Below, in pieces: positions 56,312-64,000 of a stretch of DNA of 64,000 bases. Numbering within the stretch: position 1 is the first letter of the stretch; each line of letters opens with the position of its first letter. The position numbers and the translations under genes were made by a program. Location: the NCBI RefSeq assembly GCF_003853415.1, contig NZ_QTPP01000003.1, positions 1-64,000 of the forward strand, read 5' to 3'. The notes under the pieces were generated by a model that saw nothing but the letters and a program-made list of their open reading frames with translations, searched no databases and was not told the origin of the DNA. The DNA is from Burkholderia sp. Bp9142 (lineage in GTDB: Bacteria; Pseudomonadota; Gammaproteobacteria; Burkholderiales; Burkholderiaceae).

Positions 56312-56659
56312 TCACCCGTCGTCGGCCTTCGCCTGCAGATCCTTCAATCCCTGAATCACGACCAGCAGCGCGCGCCCGTGCTCGTCGGAGCCGTCCCAGG
56401 CGTCGACGATCGCGTCGCGCAGCAGATCGTTGTAGCGGCGGCGCGCCGGGCCGGTATCGACGCCGTAGAAACTGCATAGCTTGTTGAATGGCGCGCTGCG
56501 CCGCAGCCGATGCCCGTTGGACAGCCGCAGGCGCGACACGGTCGGCTGGCTGACCCCGGAAAGTCGCGCAATTTCGCTGGACGAGCGTGTGTCCGCCATC
56601 AGGCGGCGTAACAGGTCTTGTACAGGAAAATCATGGTCCGGGGCTTCCATGCGATGCAT
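56312..56659 (-). CDS. Small HTH transcriptional regulator
   Basis: 115 residues from ATG 56659 (or 56650). A helix-turn-helix is visible at about 28-46 (SEIARLSGVSQPTVSRLRL), followed by a helical tail (RRRYNDLLRDAIVDAWDGSDEHGR). Divergent from the 301-residue unknown gene with 69 nt between start codons, so it probably controls both. Confidence 0.75.
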   Translation of the reverse strand: MHRMEAPDHDFPVQDLLRRLMADTRSSSEIARLSGVSQPTVSRLRLSNGHRLRRSAPFNKLCSFYGVDTGPARRRYNDLLRDAIVDAWDGSDEHGRALLVVIQGLKDLQAKADDG

Positions 56660-56728
56660 TATACCTATACAGTTACGGTTGTTGAATGGGCTTGCTGTCA
56701 CCAGCGAGGCTGTATCCCGAGAAAGTTG
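56660..56728. promoter_or_regulatory. Divergent promoter/operator of the HTH and unknown gene
   Basis: 69-nt gap with TATACCTATA at 56660-56669, an imperfect palindrome close to the HTH start codon, and AGTTACGG nearby. AT-richer than the neighbours. Likely holds the overlapping promoters. Confidence 0.4.
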
Positions 56729-57634
56729 ATGACACTGAAACACCTCCCTCCCACGTTCTGCTGGACGAAGATCGGTACCGAGTCCGGCGAGGAACTGCCG
56801 ACCGTCGTGCTCCGCAAGGAATGGGAGCGCCGGCTCGGGGGCGGGCGTTTTCTGTGGGGCATCAACCAGCCGCTCGGCAGCAGCGCGCAAGTCGCCGCGC
56901 ATCGCACGGGCTCGCTGCTCGCGCTGTTTTCGCCGGTCGCGTCGCGCACGCGGCCGGGCGAGCGCAAGCGCGAGAACGCGCTGCTGTGGAATGCATGGAT
57001 CGACGCCAGCGGCCAGGTACGGCCGCTGCCACCGCACACGTTCATCGCGAGCCGTTCGACGCTGCCGTCGGGCCGGCGTCGCGAACAGCACTACGCGCTC
57101 GTCTGCGCGTCGTCCACCGCGCTGACGGTCGGCACGCAACTGCGCGTGTTCCCGGATCACCTGCGCAGCGTGAGCACCGGCAAGCCGCTCGGCGTCGCGC
57201 AGGGCGCGGCCGTGGTCGACTGCATCGGGCGTGCGAAGGAGCAAACCGGCAAGAGCTATCCGCTCGCGCTGTCGGTCGAACTCGAAGCGCCGTATTTCGT
57301 GCGGCTCGCGCAGCCGTGCGTGCTGAAGGCGCGCGATCTCGCCGAGGTGAACAAGGCGACGCGCGCTGGCGATTTCGATCGCTTCGTCGAGCTGGTCGCG
57401 CGCTTGCGCGGCGAGTCGCCGACGGATGCCGTGCGCGGCGTCACGCGCGATCTGTTCGACGTGCCGCCGATCGAAACGGCGGCCGCCTACGTCGCGCCCA
57501 CGCATGTCGCGCGGCTGCGCAGCCGGCCCGCGGCCGAGCATCCGCGCGAGCCCACCGGCGATCTGTTCGATCTGTCGCCCGGTGAAGCGGCGGCGTTCGG
57601 CGGTCTCGTGCTTCCGCGCATCGGGCGCGCATGA
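56729..57634 (+). CDS. Uncharacterised 301-aa protein with GGGxFxWGI motif
   Basis: Starts at ATG 56729 after GAGAAAG. Near the N-terminus, WTKIGTESGEEL and GGGRFLWGINQPLG (37-50) look like a conserved core that I recall, without certainty, from other uncharacterised proteobacterial proteins. The middle (HYALVCASSTALTVGTQLRVF; VVDCIGRAKEQTGKSYPLALSVEL) is alpha/beta. The C-terminus has two related units, DLFDVPPIETAAAY and DLFDLSPGEAAAFG. No membrane segment or enzyme signature. Function unknown. Confidence 0.8.
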   Translation: MTLKHLPPTFCWTKIGTESGEELPTVVLRKEWERRLGGGRFLWGINQPLGSSAQVAAHRTGSLLALFSPVASRTRPGERKRENALLWNAWIDASGQVRPLPPHTFIASRSTLPSGRRREQHYALVCASSTALTVGTQLRVFPDHLRSVSTGKPLGVAQGAAVVDCIGRAKEQTGKSYPLALSVELEAPYFVRLAQPCVLKARDLAEVNKATRAGDFDRFVELVARLRGESPTDAVRGVTRDLFDVPPIETAAAYVAPTHVARLRSRPAAEHPREPTGDLFDLSPGEAAAFGGLVLPRIGRA

Positions 57635-57914
57635 CGTTCGCGCCGCCGATGCGCGGCGCGTGACGCAGGGCAGGGCTGCCGAATGCGCGTGCAACGACAC
57701 GCGCGGCCGCCGTCTCGGCGCGCGCAAGAATTTGTTGCAATCTCGTCGTAGCGGATCGGCGAGCGTCGCGCGACAATCGCCACGAAGCGCGCCGCGCGCC
57801 GCGCGGTGGCCGTGCGTCGACAGGCTGCCTGCCGTCGTTCACGCCGCCGACATGCGCGCCACGCACACTGAGCGTCGGCTTGCTTCACACAGCAACCCTG
57901 AGGGAGAAGTGTCG

Positions 57915-58145
57915 ATGTCGACTCGCATCTGTTCGCGGGAAGCCCGGGCCGCGCAACGCTTCGTCGAGGCGACGCGCAACGTCGATCAGGCGTTTCGCGC
58001 GGTACGCGGCGAAAGCGACGACGACATCTCGTCGGCCGAATATGCACGTGCGATGTCGCGCCTCGATCGCGCGCTCGACGAACTGGCGCGTGCGCAGGAA
58101 TGCTTCGATCGCGTGGTGAGCGCCGACACGGCGCGCGGCATCTGA
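57915..58145 (+). CDS. Small helical hypothetical protein (76 aa)
   Basis: From ATG 57915 after GGGAGAAG. Charged and helical (AAQRFVEATRNVDQAFRAV; YARAMSRLDRALDELARAQE), may form a helical hairpin or coiled coil. No motif and no signal peptide. Confidence 0.65.
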   Translation: MSTRICSREARAAQRFVEATRNVDQAFRAVRGESDDDISSAEYARAMSRLDRALDELARAQECFDRVVSADTARGI

Positions 58146-58363
58146 ATGCGCGGCTTCTGCATTCGCTTGCGCCGCTGTCGTCTTCCGTTTTTCGTTTTCG
58201 TTGTTTCGCCGCGTCGCGTGACGCCTGGCGTGACGACGTGCCATGCACCCGCTTGCCGGACGAGAGCGTCCGGCGCGTCAGCCGTTCATCCCCCACCTCC
58301 CAGCCATCGCACGCGCCGCATCATGCCGGCGGGCCGCGCGCATCCGGTTTCAGCGGACGAACA

Positions 58364-59371
58364 TCACACCTTCCGCCCTTCGACCGGATAGCCGGGATCC
58401 GTATAACCGTGCGTCGACGCATGCCCCGGCGGCACCAGCGAATCGACGAAGCGTTCGTCGTCGGGGCCAAGTTCGAGCGTCAGCGCATCGACGTAGCTGT
58501 CCCAGTGCGCCTCGGTGCGCGGCCCGGCGATCGTCGAGCTGACGATCCGGTTCTTCATCACCCACGCGAGCGCGAACGCGACCGACGTCGTGCCGCGCGC
58601 CGCCGCATGCGCGGCCACCTGCCGCGCGACGTGCAGCGACTCGGGCCGCCATTCCGTCTGCTGGATGCGCCGGTCGCCGCGGCCCGCACGCGAATCGGCG
58701 GGCGGCTGAGTGCCCGGCGCGTATTTGCCGGTCAGCACGCCGCGCGCGAGCGGGCTGTACGGCACGACGCCGATGCCGTAATGCGCGGCCGCCGGCAGTT
58801 GTTCCACTTCGGCCGTGCGATCGACGAGGTTGTACAGCGGTTCGCTCGCAACCGGACGGTCGATGCCGAGCTGGTCGGCGACGCGCACGATTTCGGCGAT
58901 GCGCCAGCCCTTGAAGTTCGACAGCCCGACGTAGCGCACCTTGCCCTGCCGGATCAGGTCGGCCACCGCACGCATCCCTTCTTCGAGCGGTGCATCGGTC
59001 AGCGTGCGATGGAAATACAGGATGTCGATGTAATCGGTGCCGAGCCGCTTCAGGCTCGCGTCGACCGATTCGCAGATCCATTTGCGCGACTGGCCCTGAC
59101 GGTTCGGCCCGGCGTCCGGTCCGGCCGGATAGCCGAACTTCGTCGCGACGACCCAGCTGTCGCGATGCCGCGCGATCGCGCGGCCGACGATTTCTTCCGA
59201 GCGTCCGGCGTGATAGACGTCGGACGTGTCGATGAAGTTGACGCCCTGGTCGAACGCCTTGTCGATGATGCGCGCCGACGTCGCTTCGTCGGTTTCGCCG
59301 CCGAACATCATCGCGCCGAGACACAGCGGCGACACTTTCAGCGCGCTGCGCCCGAGATAGCGGTAATCCAT
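58364..59371 (-). CDS. Aldo/keto reductase
   Basis: 335 residues. Catalytic tetrad in place: Asp48, Tyr53, Lys78 and His121 (FIDTSDVYHAG; VATKFG; ILYFHRT). Uses NADPH to reduce aldehydes and ketones. A CMD-family protein and a LysR gene are on the same strand upstream. Confidence 0.92.
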   Translation of the reverse strand: MDYRYLGRSALKVSPLCLGAMMFGGETDEATSARIIDKAFDQGVNFIDTSDVYHAGRSEEIVGRAIARHRDSWVVATKFGYPAGPDAGPNRQGQSRKWICESVDASLKRLGTDYIDILYFHRTLTDAPLEEGMRAVADLIRQGKVRYVGLSNFKGWRIAEIVRVADQLGIDRPVASEPLYNLVDRTAEVEQLPAAAHYGIGVVPYSPLARGVLTGKYAPGTQPPADSRAGRGDRRIQQTEWRPESLHVARQVAAHAAARGTTSVAFALAWVMKNRIVSSTIAGPRTEAHWDSYVDALTLELGPDDERFVDSLVPPGHASTHGYTDPGYPVEGRKV

Positions 59372-59439
59372 GCAAGAGGCTCCATGCGGGCGAGCGCCCG
59401 CGCCGGTTCAGGTCAGTTGAATCGGTGCGCAGGTCGCGC

Positions 59440-59766
59440 TCACACGCCCGCTTCGTCGAACACGCGCTTCGCGATCGGCAGCGCCGAGCTGGCGGTCGGC
59501 CAACCCGAATAGAACGCGAGATGCGTGATCGCCTCGATCAGCTCGTCGCGCGTGATGCCGTTGTCGAGCGCCTTCTTCAGATGGAACAGCAGCTCGTTCA
59601 CGCGATACAGCGCGACGAGGCTCGCAACCGTGATCAGGCTGCGATCGCGCGGCGACAGGCCGGGGCGCTGCCACACGTCGCCGAACAGCACGTTGTCGGT
59701 GTAGTCGGCGAGGGCCGGCGCGATCGCGCCGAAGGCCTGGCGCGCGGCGGAAGTCGGTTCGGACAT
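59440..59766 (-). CDS. Carboxymuconolactone decarboxylase family protein
   Basis: 108 residues. SLITVASLVALYRVNELLFHLKKALDNGITRDELIEAITHLAFYSGWP is the CMD pattern; the Cys pair of AhpD-type peroxidases is absent, so it is likely a decarboxylase-like or uncharacterised member. 69 nt before the aldo/keto reductase, probably one operon. Confidence 0.88.
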   Translation of the reverse strand: MSEPTSAARQAFGAIAPALADYTDNVLFGDVWQRPGLSPRDRSLITVASLVALYRVNELLFHLKKALDNGITRDELIEAITHLAFYSGWPTASSALPIAKRVFDEAGV

Positions 59767-59862
59767 CGAGGGCTCCGGAGGACGTGGAAGACATCGACGA
59801 TGGTAGCCACCGACGCGCTTATCGATAATCCCCAGGAATGCGCATGCACTTATCGAACCGGC

Positions 59863-60762
59863 TCATGAATGGCCGGGGTGGCGCAGCGCGTCGACGATCA
59901 GCGCGAACGCGCGCGACGATTGCCGCCGGCTCGCGTAGTACAGGTGATGGCCCGGAAACGTCGGACACCAGTCGTCGAGCACGCTGACGAGCCTGCCGGC
60001 GGCGACGTGCGGCGCGGCGAGCTCGGCCGGCACGTAGGCCAGGCCGTAGCCGGCGCGCGCCGCGTCGAGCATTTCGTAGGTGCCGTTGAACGTGACCTGG
60101 CCGTCGACACGCACCTGCAGCGTGTCGTCGCCGCGCGCGAGTTCCCATGCGTACAGCGCGCCGTGCGTCGGCAGGCGCAGGTTGATGCAGTCGTGCGCGA
60201 CGAGATCCTGCGGCGTCGCGGGCGGCTCGCGCTCCGCGAAATACGCGGGCGCGCCGACGATCGCCATCTTCAGGTCCGGCGAGATGCGTACCGCGATCAT
60301 GTCCTTCGCGACCTGGTCGCCGAGCCGCACGCCGATGTCGAAGCGTTCCGCGACGATGTCGGACAGTCCGTAGTCGGTCACGAACTCGACCTTCAGGTCG
60401 CGGTAGTCGCGCAGGATCGGCGACAGCTTCGGCCACAGCAGCGTGCGGATCACGTAGTCGGTCGCGTTGATGCGCACGGTGCCGGCCGGCTTGTCGCGCA
60501 GCTCGGCGAGCGCGGACAGTTCGGCCTCGATTTCGTCGAAGCGCGGCGCGAGGTTGAGCAACAGGCGCTCGCCGGCTTCGGTCGGCGCGACGCTGCGCGT
60601 CGTGCGCGTGAGCAGCCGCACGCCGAGACGCGTCTCGAGCGAGCGGATCGTATGGCTGAGTGCGGATTGCGACACGCCGAGCCGGGCGGCCGCGCGCGTG
60701 AAGCTGCGCTCGCGCGCGACGGCGATGAAGGCGAGCAGGTCCGCAAAGTTGTCGCGCGGCAT
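59863..60762 (-). CDS. LysR-type regulator
   Basis: 299 residues from ATG 60762. HTH: LLAFIAVARERSFTRAAARLGVSQSALSHTIRSLETRLGVRLLTRTTR. It lies upstream on the same strand as the CMD and reductase genes and may control them. Confidence 0.88.
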   Translation of the reverse strand: MPRDNFADLLAFIAVARERSFTRAAARLGVSQSALSHTIRSLETRLGVRLLTRTTRSVAPTEAGERLLLNLAPRFDEIEAELSALAELRDKPAGTVRINATDYVIRTLLWPKLSPILRDYRDLKVEFVTDYGLSDIVAERFDIGVRLGDQVAKDMIAVRISPDLKMAIVGAPAYFAEREPPATPQDLVAHDCINLRLPTHGALYAWELARGDDTLQVRVDGQVTFNGTYEMLDAARAGYGLAYVPAELAAPHVAAGRLVSVLDDWCPTFPGHHLYYASRRQSSRAFALIVDALRHPGHS

Positions 60763-60906
60763 GGAGGAAGTCGGGTGGTCGATGCCTGCGCATCCTACCA
60801 TCGGGTCCGTCGCGCGATGCAACGGCGCAAGGGCGCGGCAGCGCCGCGCGCGTCGGGCCGCTCGCGTCACGCCTGCCGGATGGCGCGCGACGCGGGGGTG
60901 CGGATC

Positions 60907-61755
60907 CTATGCGTAGCCGCCGTGCTGGAACGACGCCGCGAAGAACTGCATCTGGTAGCGGATCGCATGCGCCCAGTAGTCCCACGTGTGACCGCCTGGA
61001 CGCTCCGCATAGTCGTGCGGCACGCCGAGTGCGACGAGTCGTTGATGCAGCGTGCGGTTCGAGCCGACGAACGAGTCGTCGCGGCCGCAGTCGATCGTCA
61101 GGTCGAGATGCGCACGGACGAACGCGCGCGCGCTTTCGACGATCGCGTTGCGGTTCCAGAACGACGGATGGCGGCCGGGATCGCCGAACACGTGGTCGAT
61201 GCCGGGCTCGTCCTCGCAGCAGCGCGGATCGACCGCGCCGCTGATGCTGCCGACCGCGCCGAACGTGTCGGGCCGGTCGAGCGCGATGCGCAGCGCACCG
61301 AAGCCGCCCATGCTGAGCCCGGTGATCGCGCGCGCGCCCTTGGCCGAGATCGTTCTGAAATGGGTGTCGACATAGGACACGACTTCGTCGCCGACGAAGG
61401 TTTCGTAGCGGCTGCCGGAGTCGAACGGGCTGTCGATGTACCAGCTTTCGTGTCCGCCGTCGGGCATCACCAGGATCACGTGATAGCGATCGGCCAGCGC
61501 GGCGATCCGCGTGTTTGCGGTCCAGTCGGTGTGGTCGCCGCCGGAGCCGTGCAGCAGGTAGACGACCGGGAAGCGTTCGACGCTGCGCTCAGGCCCGTGG
61601 CGCAGGCGCGCGTAGTCGTCCGGCAGCACGACGGTCGCCCTCAGTGTCTCGTTCATCGCCGCGCTCGGGATCGCGACGACCCGCGCCTGAAAGGCGAGGG
61701 CCGGGCCCGCGACGGCGAGCAGCAGCAGTAGCCAGAACGTGCGTACCAGGTTCAT
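60907..61755 (-). CDS. Exported esterase (alpha/beta hydrolase, esterase D-like)
   Basis: 282 residues from ATG 61755 (an in-frame ATG lies at 61767). Signal peptide (FWLLLLLAVAGPALA), LLHGSGGDHTDW oxyanion region, nucleophile Ser148 in GLSMGG, and a likely catalytic His in RPGGHTWDYW. Similar to secreted esterase D/feruloyl esterase-type proteins. Confidence 0.88.
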   Translation of the reverse strand: MNLVRTFWLLLLLAVAGPALAFQARVVAIPSAAMNETLRATVVLPDDYARLRHGPERSVERFPVVYLLHGSGGDHTDWTANTRIAALADRYHVILVMPDGGHESWYIDSPFDSGSRYETFVGDEVVSYVDTHFRTISAKGARAITGLSMGGFGALRIALDRPDTFGAVGSISGAVDPRCCEDEPGIDHVFGDPGRHPSFWNRNAIVESARAFVRAHLDLTIDCGRDDSFVGSNRTLHQRLVALGVPHDYAERPGGHTWDYWAHAIRYQMQFFAASFQHGGYA

Positions 61756-61901
61756 GGAGCCTCGCATGTGTCGTTTCCGTTCGGCAGTCGGGCATCGGGA
61801 AAACCCTGTTGGACGACTCTAGCAACCGCGCCTTTCAGCCAAATTTCGGCGAATCCTACGAGTTGTCAGGTGGCCGGCGCGCAGCCTGGCGGCCGCGCGC
61901 G

Positions 61902-62633
61902 TCAGTCGAGACAGCGCGCGAGCGCCTCGCGGAACGCGGTGGGCCGCTCGGCCGGTATCAGATGCCCGCAGCCGCCGATCGTGTCGAAACCGGCACAGCG
62001 CGCGAGCGCCCAGTCCGGCACATGCCAGCCCGCGCGCGAGCGTTCACCGGCGACGAGCCACACCGGATGGCGCTCGAATACTTCAGCGAGCGCTTGCAGA
62101 TAGCCGGGTTCGCCGGTCGTCGCGACGACCGAGCGCCCCATCGCGCGCAGCGTCGAGGCAGGCTGATGCGCGAGCCAGCGGCGCGCGTCGTCGAGCTGGC
62201 GCGGCGACGGATCGTCGATCGCGCCGCGCAGCCAGCCGGACGGATCCCCGCGCAGGCCGTCGAGCATCGCGTCGGCTTGCGCGGGCGACATGCGGCCGAC
62301 CGACGCCGACCAGAACGCATCGTCGAGCGTGAAGTTGCCTTCGACGTTGACGATCCGGCGCACGCGCGCCGGATGCGCATGCGCGAACAGCATCGCGATC
62401 GCGCCGCCGACCGAGTGACCGACGAGGTCGACCGGCTGCGCGCCGTAGTGCGCGTCGACGGCCTGCCGCACATGCTCGACCTGGGCGGCGAGCGTGATCG
62501 CGTCGAACGGCGCGCCGCGGTGGATGCCGTAGCCGAGCAGGTCGGGCGCGAGATGCGGGCCGGGCCATTCGGGCACGTCGAACGTGCCGATGAAACCGTG
62601 GATGAAGACGACGGGCGGGGTGGGTTCATTCAT
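61902..62633 (-). CDS. Alpha/beta hydrolase
   Basis: 243 residues. IHGFIGTFDVPEWPGPHLAPDLLGYG at the start, nucleophile Ser74 in VGHSVGGAIA, and His near the end in GGCGHLIPAERP. Likely cytosolic esterase or lactonase. ATGA overlap with the upstream DinB-like gene. Confidence 0.88.
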   Translation of the reverse strand: MNEPTPPVVFIHGFIGTFDVPEWPGPHLAPDLLGYGIHRGAPFDAITLAAQVEHVRQAVDAHYGAQPVDLVGHSVGGAIAMLFAHAHPARVRRIVNVEGNFTLDDAFWSASVGRMSPAQADAMLDGLRGDPSGWLRGAIDDPSPRQLDDARRWLAHQPASTLRAMGRSVVATTGEPGYLQALAEVFERHPVWLVAGERSRAGWHVPDWALARCAGFDTIGGCGHLIPAERPTAFREALARCLD

Positions 62634-63436
62634 GCGGCGGCCGAGGAAGCAAGGGGCGGCAATTCGAGTTCGGCGAGCAGTTCGTCGAGTTCGAGCACGT
62701 GCGTGCGGTCGTGGTCGAGCAGCTCGCGCACGAGTTCGTCGAGCGACATGCGCCGGATGCCGTCGCGCAACCCGCAGCGTGCGAGTTCCGGCGGGTGCAG
62801 CGCCGCGGCCGTCGCGCACAGCGCGGCGCGTCCGGTGCGGAATGCGGCGAGTGCGTCGTCGAGCGGCTGGGCGAGGTAGTCGCGCTGTGCGGCGAGCGCG
62901 GTGCCGTCGACGGACGCGATCACCGGCAGCTCGTGCGTGCGCACGACATCGATGCGTTCGGCGAACACGGCGTCGAGGTCGCGCAAGTGACACGCATGTT
63001 CGATGAGCGAGAAGCCCGTGCCGGCCGGGCGGCGCGTGGCGAGCGCGGCGGGAACCTGCGCGGCATACGCGGCGATCCGGGCTGGCATCGCGGCCAGCGC
63101 GGCAACGACGCCGGCGAACGGCAGCACCTGCGGATACGCGCTGAACACCGCGCCGTAGCTGAACAGTGCGCCGCCGATCCGGCCGCGCGCCTGCACGACG
63201 TCGTGCCCGTGACGGCGCATCACGTCGGCGACCATCGCGCCGCAGAACTGGCGGGCGGTCGTATCGGCTTCGATTTCGGGGAACTTGTGCGCGATCTCGT
63301 GCTGGATCGCGCCGATCGCGGCGACGCCGACGCGCGACAGCGCCGCGAATTCGACATAGCGCTCGGGCTGCGCGATCAGCGCTTCGAGCTGCGCGCCGAG
63401 CGGCGTCGCGCGAAAACGGTCGAAACGGGAATGCAT
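62630..63436 (-). CDS. DinB-like helical-bundle protein
   Basis: 268 residues. The second half holds DinB-like segments (GFSLIEHACHLRDLDAVFAERID; ELVRELLDHDRTHVLELDELL) with three candidate metal-binding histidines. The N-terminal part is not recognised. Co-translated with the hydrolase. A 19-bp inverted repeat overlaps its ribosome-binding site. Confidence 0.75.
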   Translation of the reverse strand: MHSRFDRFRATPLGAQLEALIAQPERYVEFAALSRVGVAAIGAIQHEIAHKFPEIEADTTARQFCGAMVADVMRRHGHDVVQARGRIGGALFSYGAVFSAYPQVLPFAGVVAALAAMPARIAAYAAQVPAALATRRPAGTGFSLIEHACHLRDLDAVFAERIDVVRTHELPVIASVDGTALAAQRDYLAQPLDDALAAFRTGRAALCATAAALHPPELARCGLRDGIRRMSLDELVRELLDHDRTHVLELDELLAELELPPLASSAAA

Positions 63437-63443
63437 GACGAAA

Positions 63444-63492
63444 GCACCTCGCTTAGTAACGTGTCAAAACGATACGTTACTAAGCGAGGTGC
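63444..63492 (-). promoter_or_regulatory. Perfect 19-bp inverted repeat at the DinB-like start
   Basis: Arms 63444-63462 and 63474-63492 are exact reverse complements (core TTAGTAACGT / ACGTTACTAA) with an 11-nt spacer. The proximal arm contains the GAGGTGC that would serve as ribosome site 8-14 nt before the ATG. It could be a repressor operator (TetR-type length) or an RNA hairpin hiding the ribosome site. Confidence 0.7.
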
Positions 63493-63577
63493 CGTCAATC
63501 CCCGTCGATCCACTGGTTCGGACGATTCGGCCGGGACGCCCGCATCGTTGCCGCGGCGGCGCCCGGCCCGGGCCGGC

Positions 63578-64000
63578 TCATGCGTTGTGCTGACGGTCCA
63601 TCTCCGCGCGCAGCCGCGCCTCCTGTTCCTGCAGCTCCGGCGTGAATGCTTCGCCGAAGTCCTCGGGCGAGAAGATCTGGCGAATCTCGATGTCCGATTC
63701 GCTCGGCATCGGATTCGGGCAGCGCTTGACCCATTCGACCGCTTCTTCCATTGAATTCACCTGCCATAGCCAGTAGCCGGCGATCAGTTCCTTGGTCTCG
63801 GCGAACGGGCCGTCGATGACGGTCCGGTCCTTGCCGGAGAAATGCACGCGCTTGCCGCGCGAACTCGGATGGAGCCCTTCGCCGGCGAGCATCACGCCGG
63901 CTTTCACGAGTTCCTCGTTGTACTGGCCCATCGCGGCCAGCAGTTCGGTATCGGGCATCGCGCCCGATTCGGAAAAGGCCGTTGCCTTGACGATCACCAT
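63578..64000 (-). CDS. YciI/DGPF-family protein, possibly truncated by window edge
   Basis: 140 residues in the window. DGPFAETKELIAGYWLWQVNSMEEAVEWVKRCP is the DGPF motif. Related proteins commonly have a few residues (for example M-K/R-x) before MVIVKA, so the true start may lie just outside. Small cytosolic protein of the dimeric alpha/beta barrel fold; substrate unknown. Confidence 0.87.
   Translation of the reverse strand: MVIVKATAFSESGAMPDTELLAAMGQYNEELVKAGVMLAGEGLHPSSRGKRVHFSGKDRTVIDGPFAETKELIAGYWLWQVNSMEEAVEWVKRCPNPMPSESDIEIRQIFSPEDFGEAFTPELQEQEARLRAEMDRQHNA

Overview
The window looks like a piece of a Burkholderia chromosome, most likely Burkholderia cepacia complex and probably a secondary replicon. 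This is inferred from the very high GC content, codon use and gene content (choline, glycine-betaine and sarcosine catabolism, DUF4148 proteins, many LysR/GlxA-type regulators, a trimeric autotransporter). No rRNA, tRNA, complete IS element, CRISPR array or replication origin was recognised. Most of the sequence is ordinary, densely packed metabolic and transport DNA. Two stretches look different in base composition: an AT-rich intergenic block (about 1740-2220) and a lower-GC island (about 16450-18400).

Layout. 1-1692: the amino-terminal part of a trimeric autotransporter adhesin on the minus strand, cut by the window edge. 2833-5494: small oxidoreductase and hypothetical genes plus a possible orphan sRNA (5050-5152). 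5835-11514: a GNAT acetyltransferase convergent with a DUF2339/DUF3999 membrane gene pair, with a long palindrome between them. 12114-16445: a choline/betaine-type ABC transporter (choV, choW, regulator, choX) ending at a strong terminator. 16609-18394: a small type VI secretion-like cassette (PAAR remnant, PAAR protein, predicted Asp-zincin metallopeptidase, exported OmpA-like protein). 18463-25446: a PACE efflux gene with divergent LysR, a sialidase-like beta-propeller with a MoaD/ThiS-like protein, a SnoaL-like protein with divergent LysR, an Asp/Asn hydroxylase, two DUF4148 proteins and a cytochrome b561. 26215-28472: a hopanoid-type glycosyltransferase overlapping an HpnL-like membrane protein. 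28540-35504: a seven-gene acid-sugar operon (GntR regulator, ltnD, otnK, otnC, MFS transporter, otnI, denD). 35709-44145: a GbdR-like regulator divergent from sdaA-soxBDAG and a dihydroneopterin-aldolase-like gene, closed by a 13-bp stem terminator. 44153-47041: an ene-reductase with divergent LysR and a lytic transglycosylase. 47256-51053: a second betaine-type ABC importer in yehZYXW order. 51221-55722: a 2-hydroxyacid dehydrogenase, an M20 amidohydrolase and a CocE-type lipoprotein hydrolase. 56312-57634: an HTH regulator divergent from a protein of unknown family. 57915-64000: a small hypothetical gene, an aldo/keto reductase, a CMD protein, a LysR regulator, two alpha/beta hydrolases, a DinB-like protein behind a perfect 19-bp inverted repeat, and a YciI-like protein at the edge.

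How the genes work together. A central theme is quaternary-amine use: choXWV and yehZYXW import betaine-like solutes, GlxA-type regulators sit beside the import and breakdown genes, SoxBDAG turns sarcosine into glycine plus a folate-bound one-carbon unit, and SdaA can take the resulting serine to pyruvate. The tetronate operon is a complete route from L-threonate and D-erythronate to dihydroxyacetone phosphate, with its own transporter and regulator. The most promising candidate for an undescribed system is the 16.6-18.4 kb PAAR/metallopeptidase/periplasmic-protein cassette.
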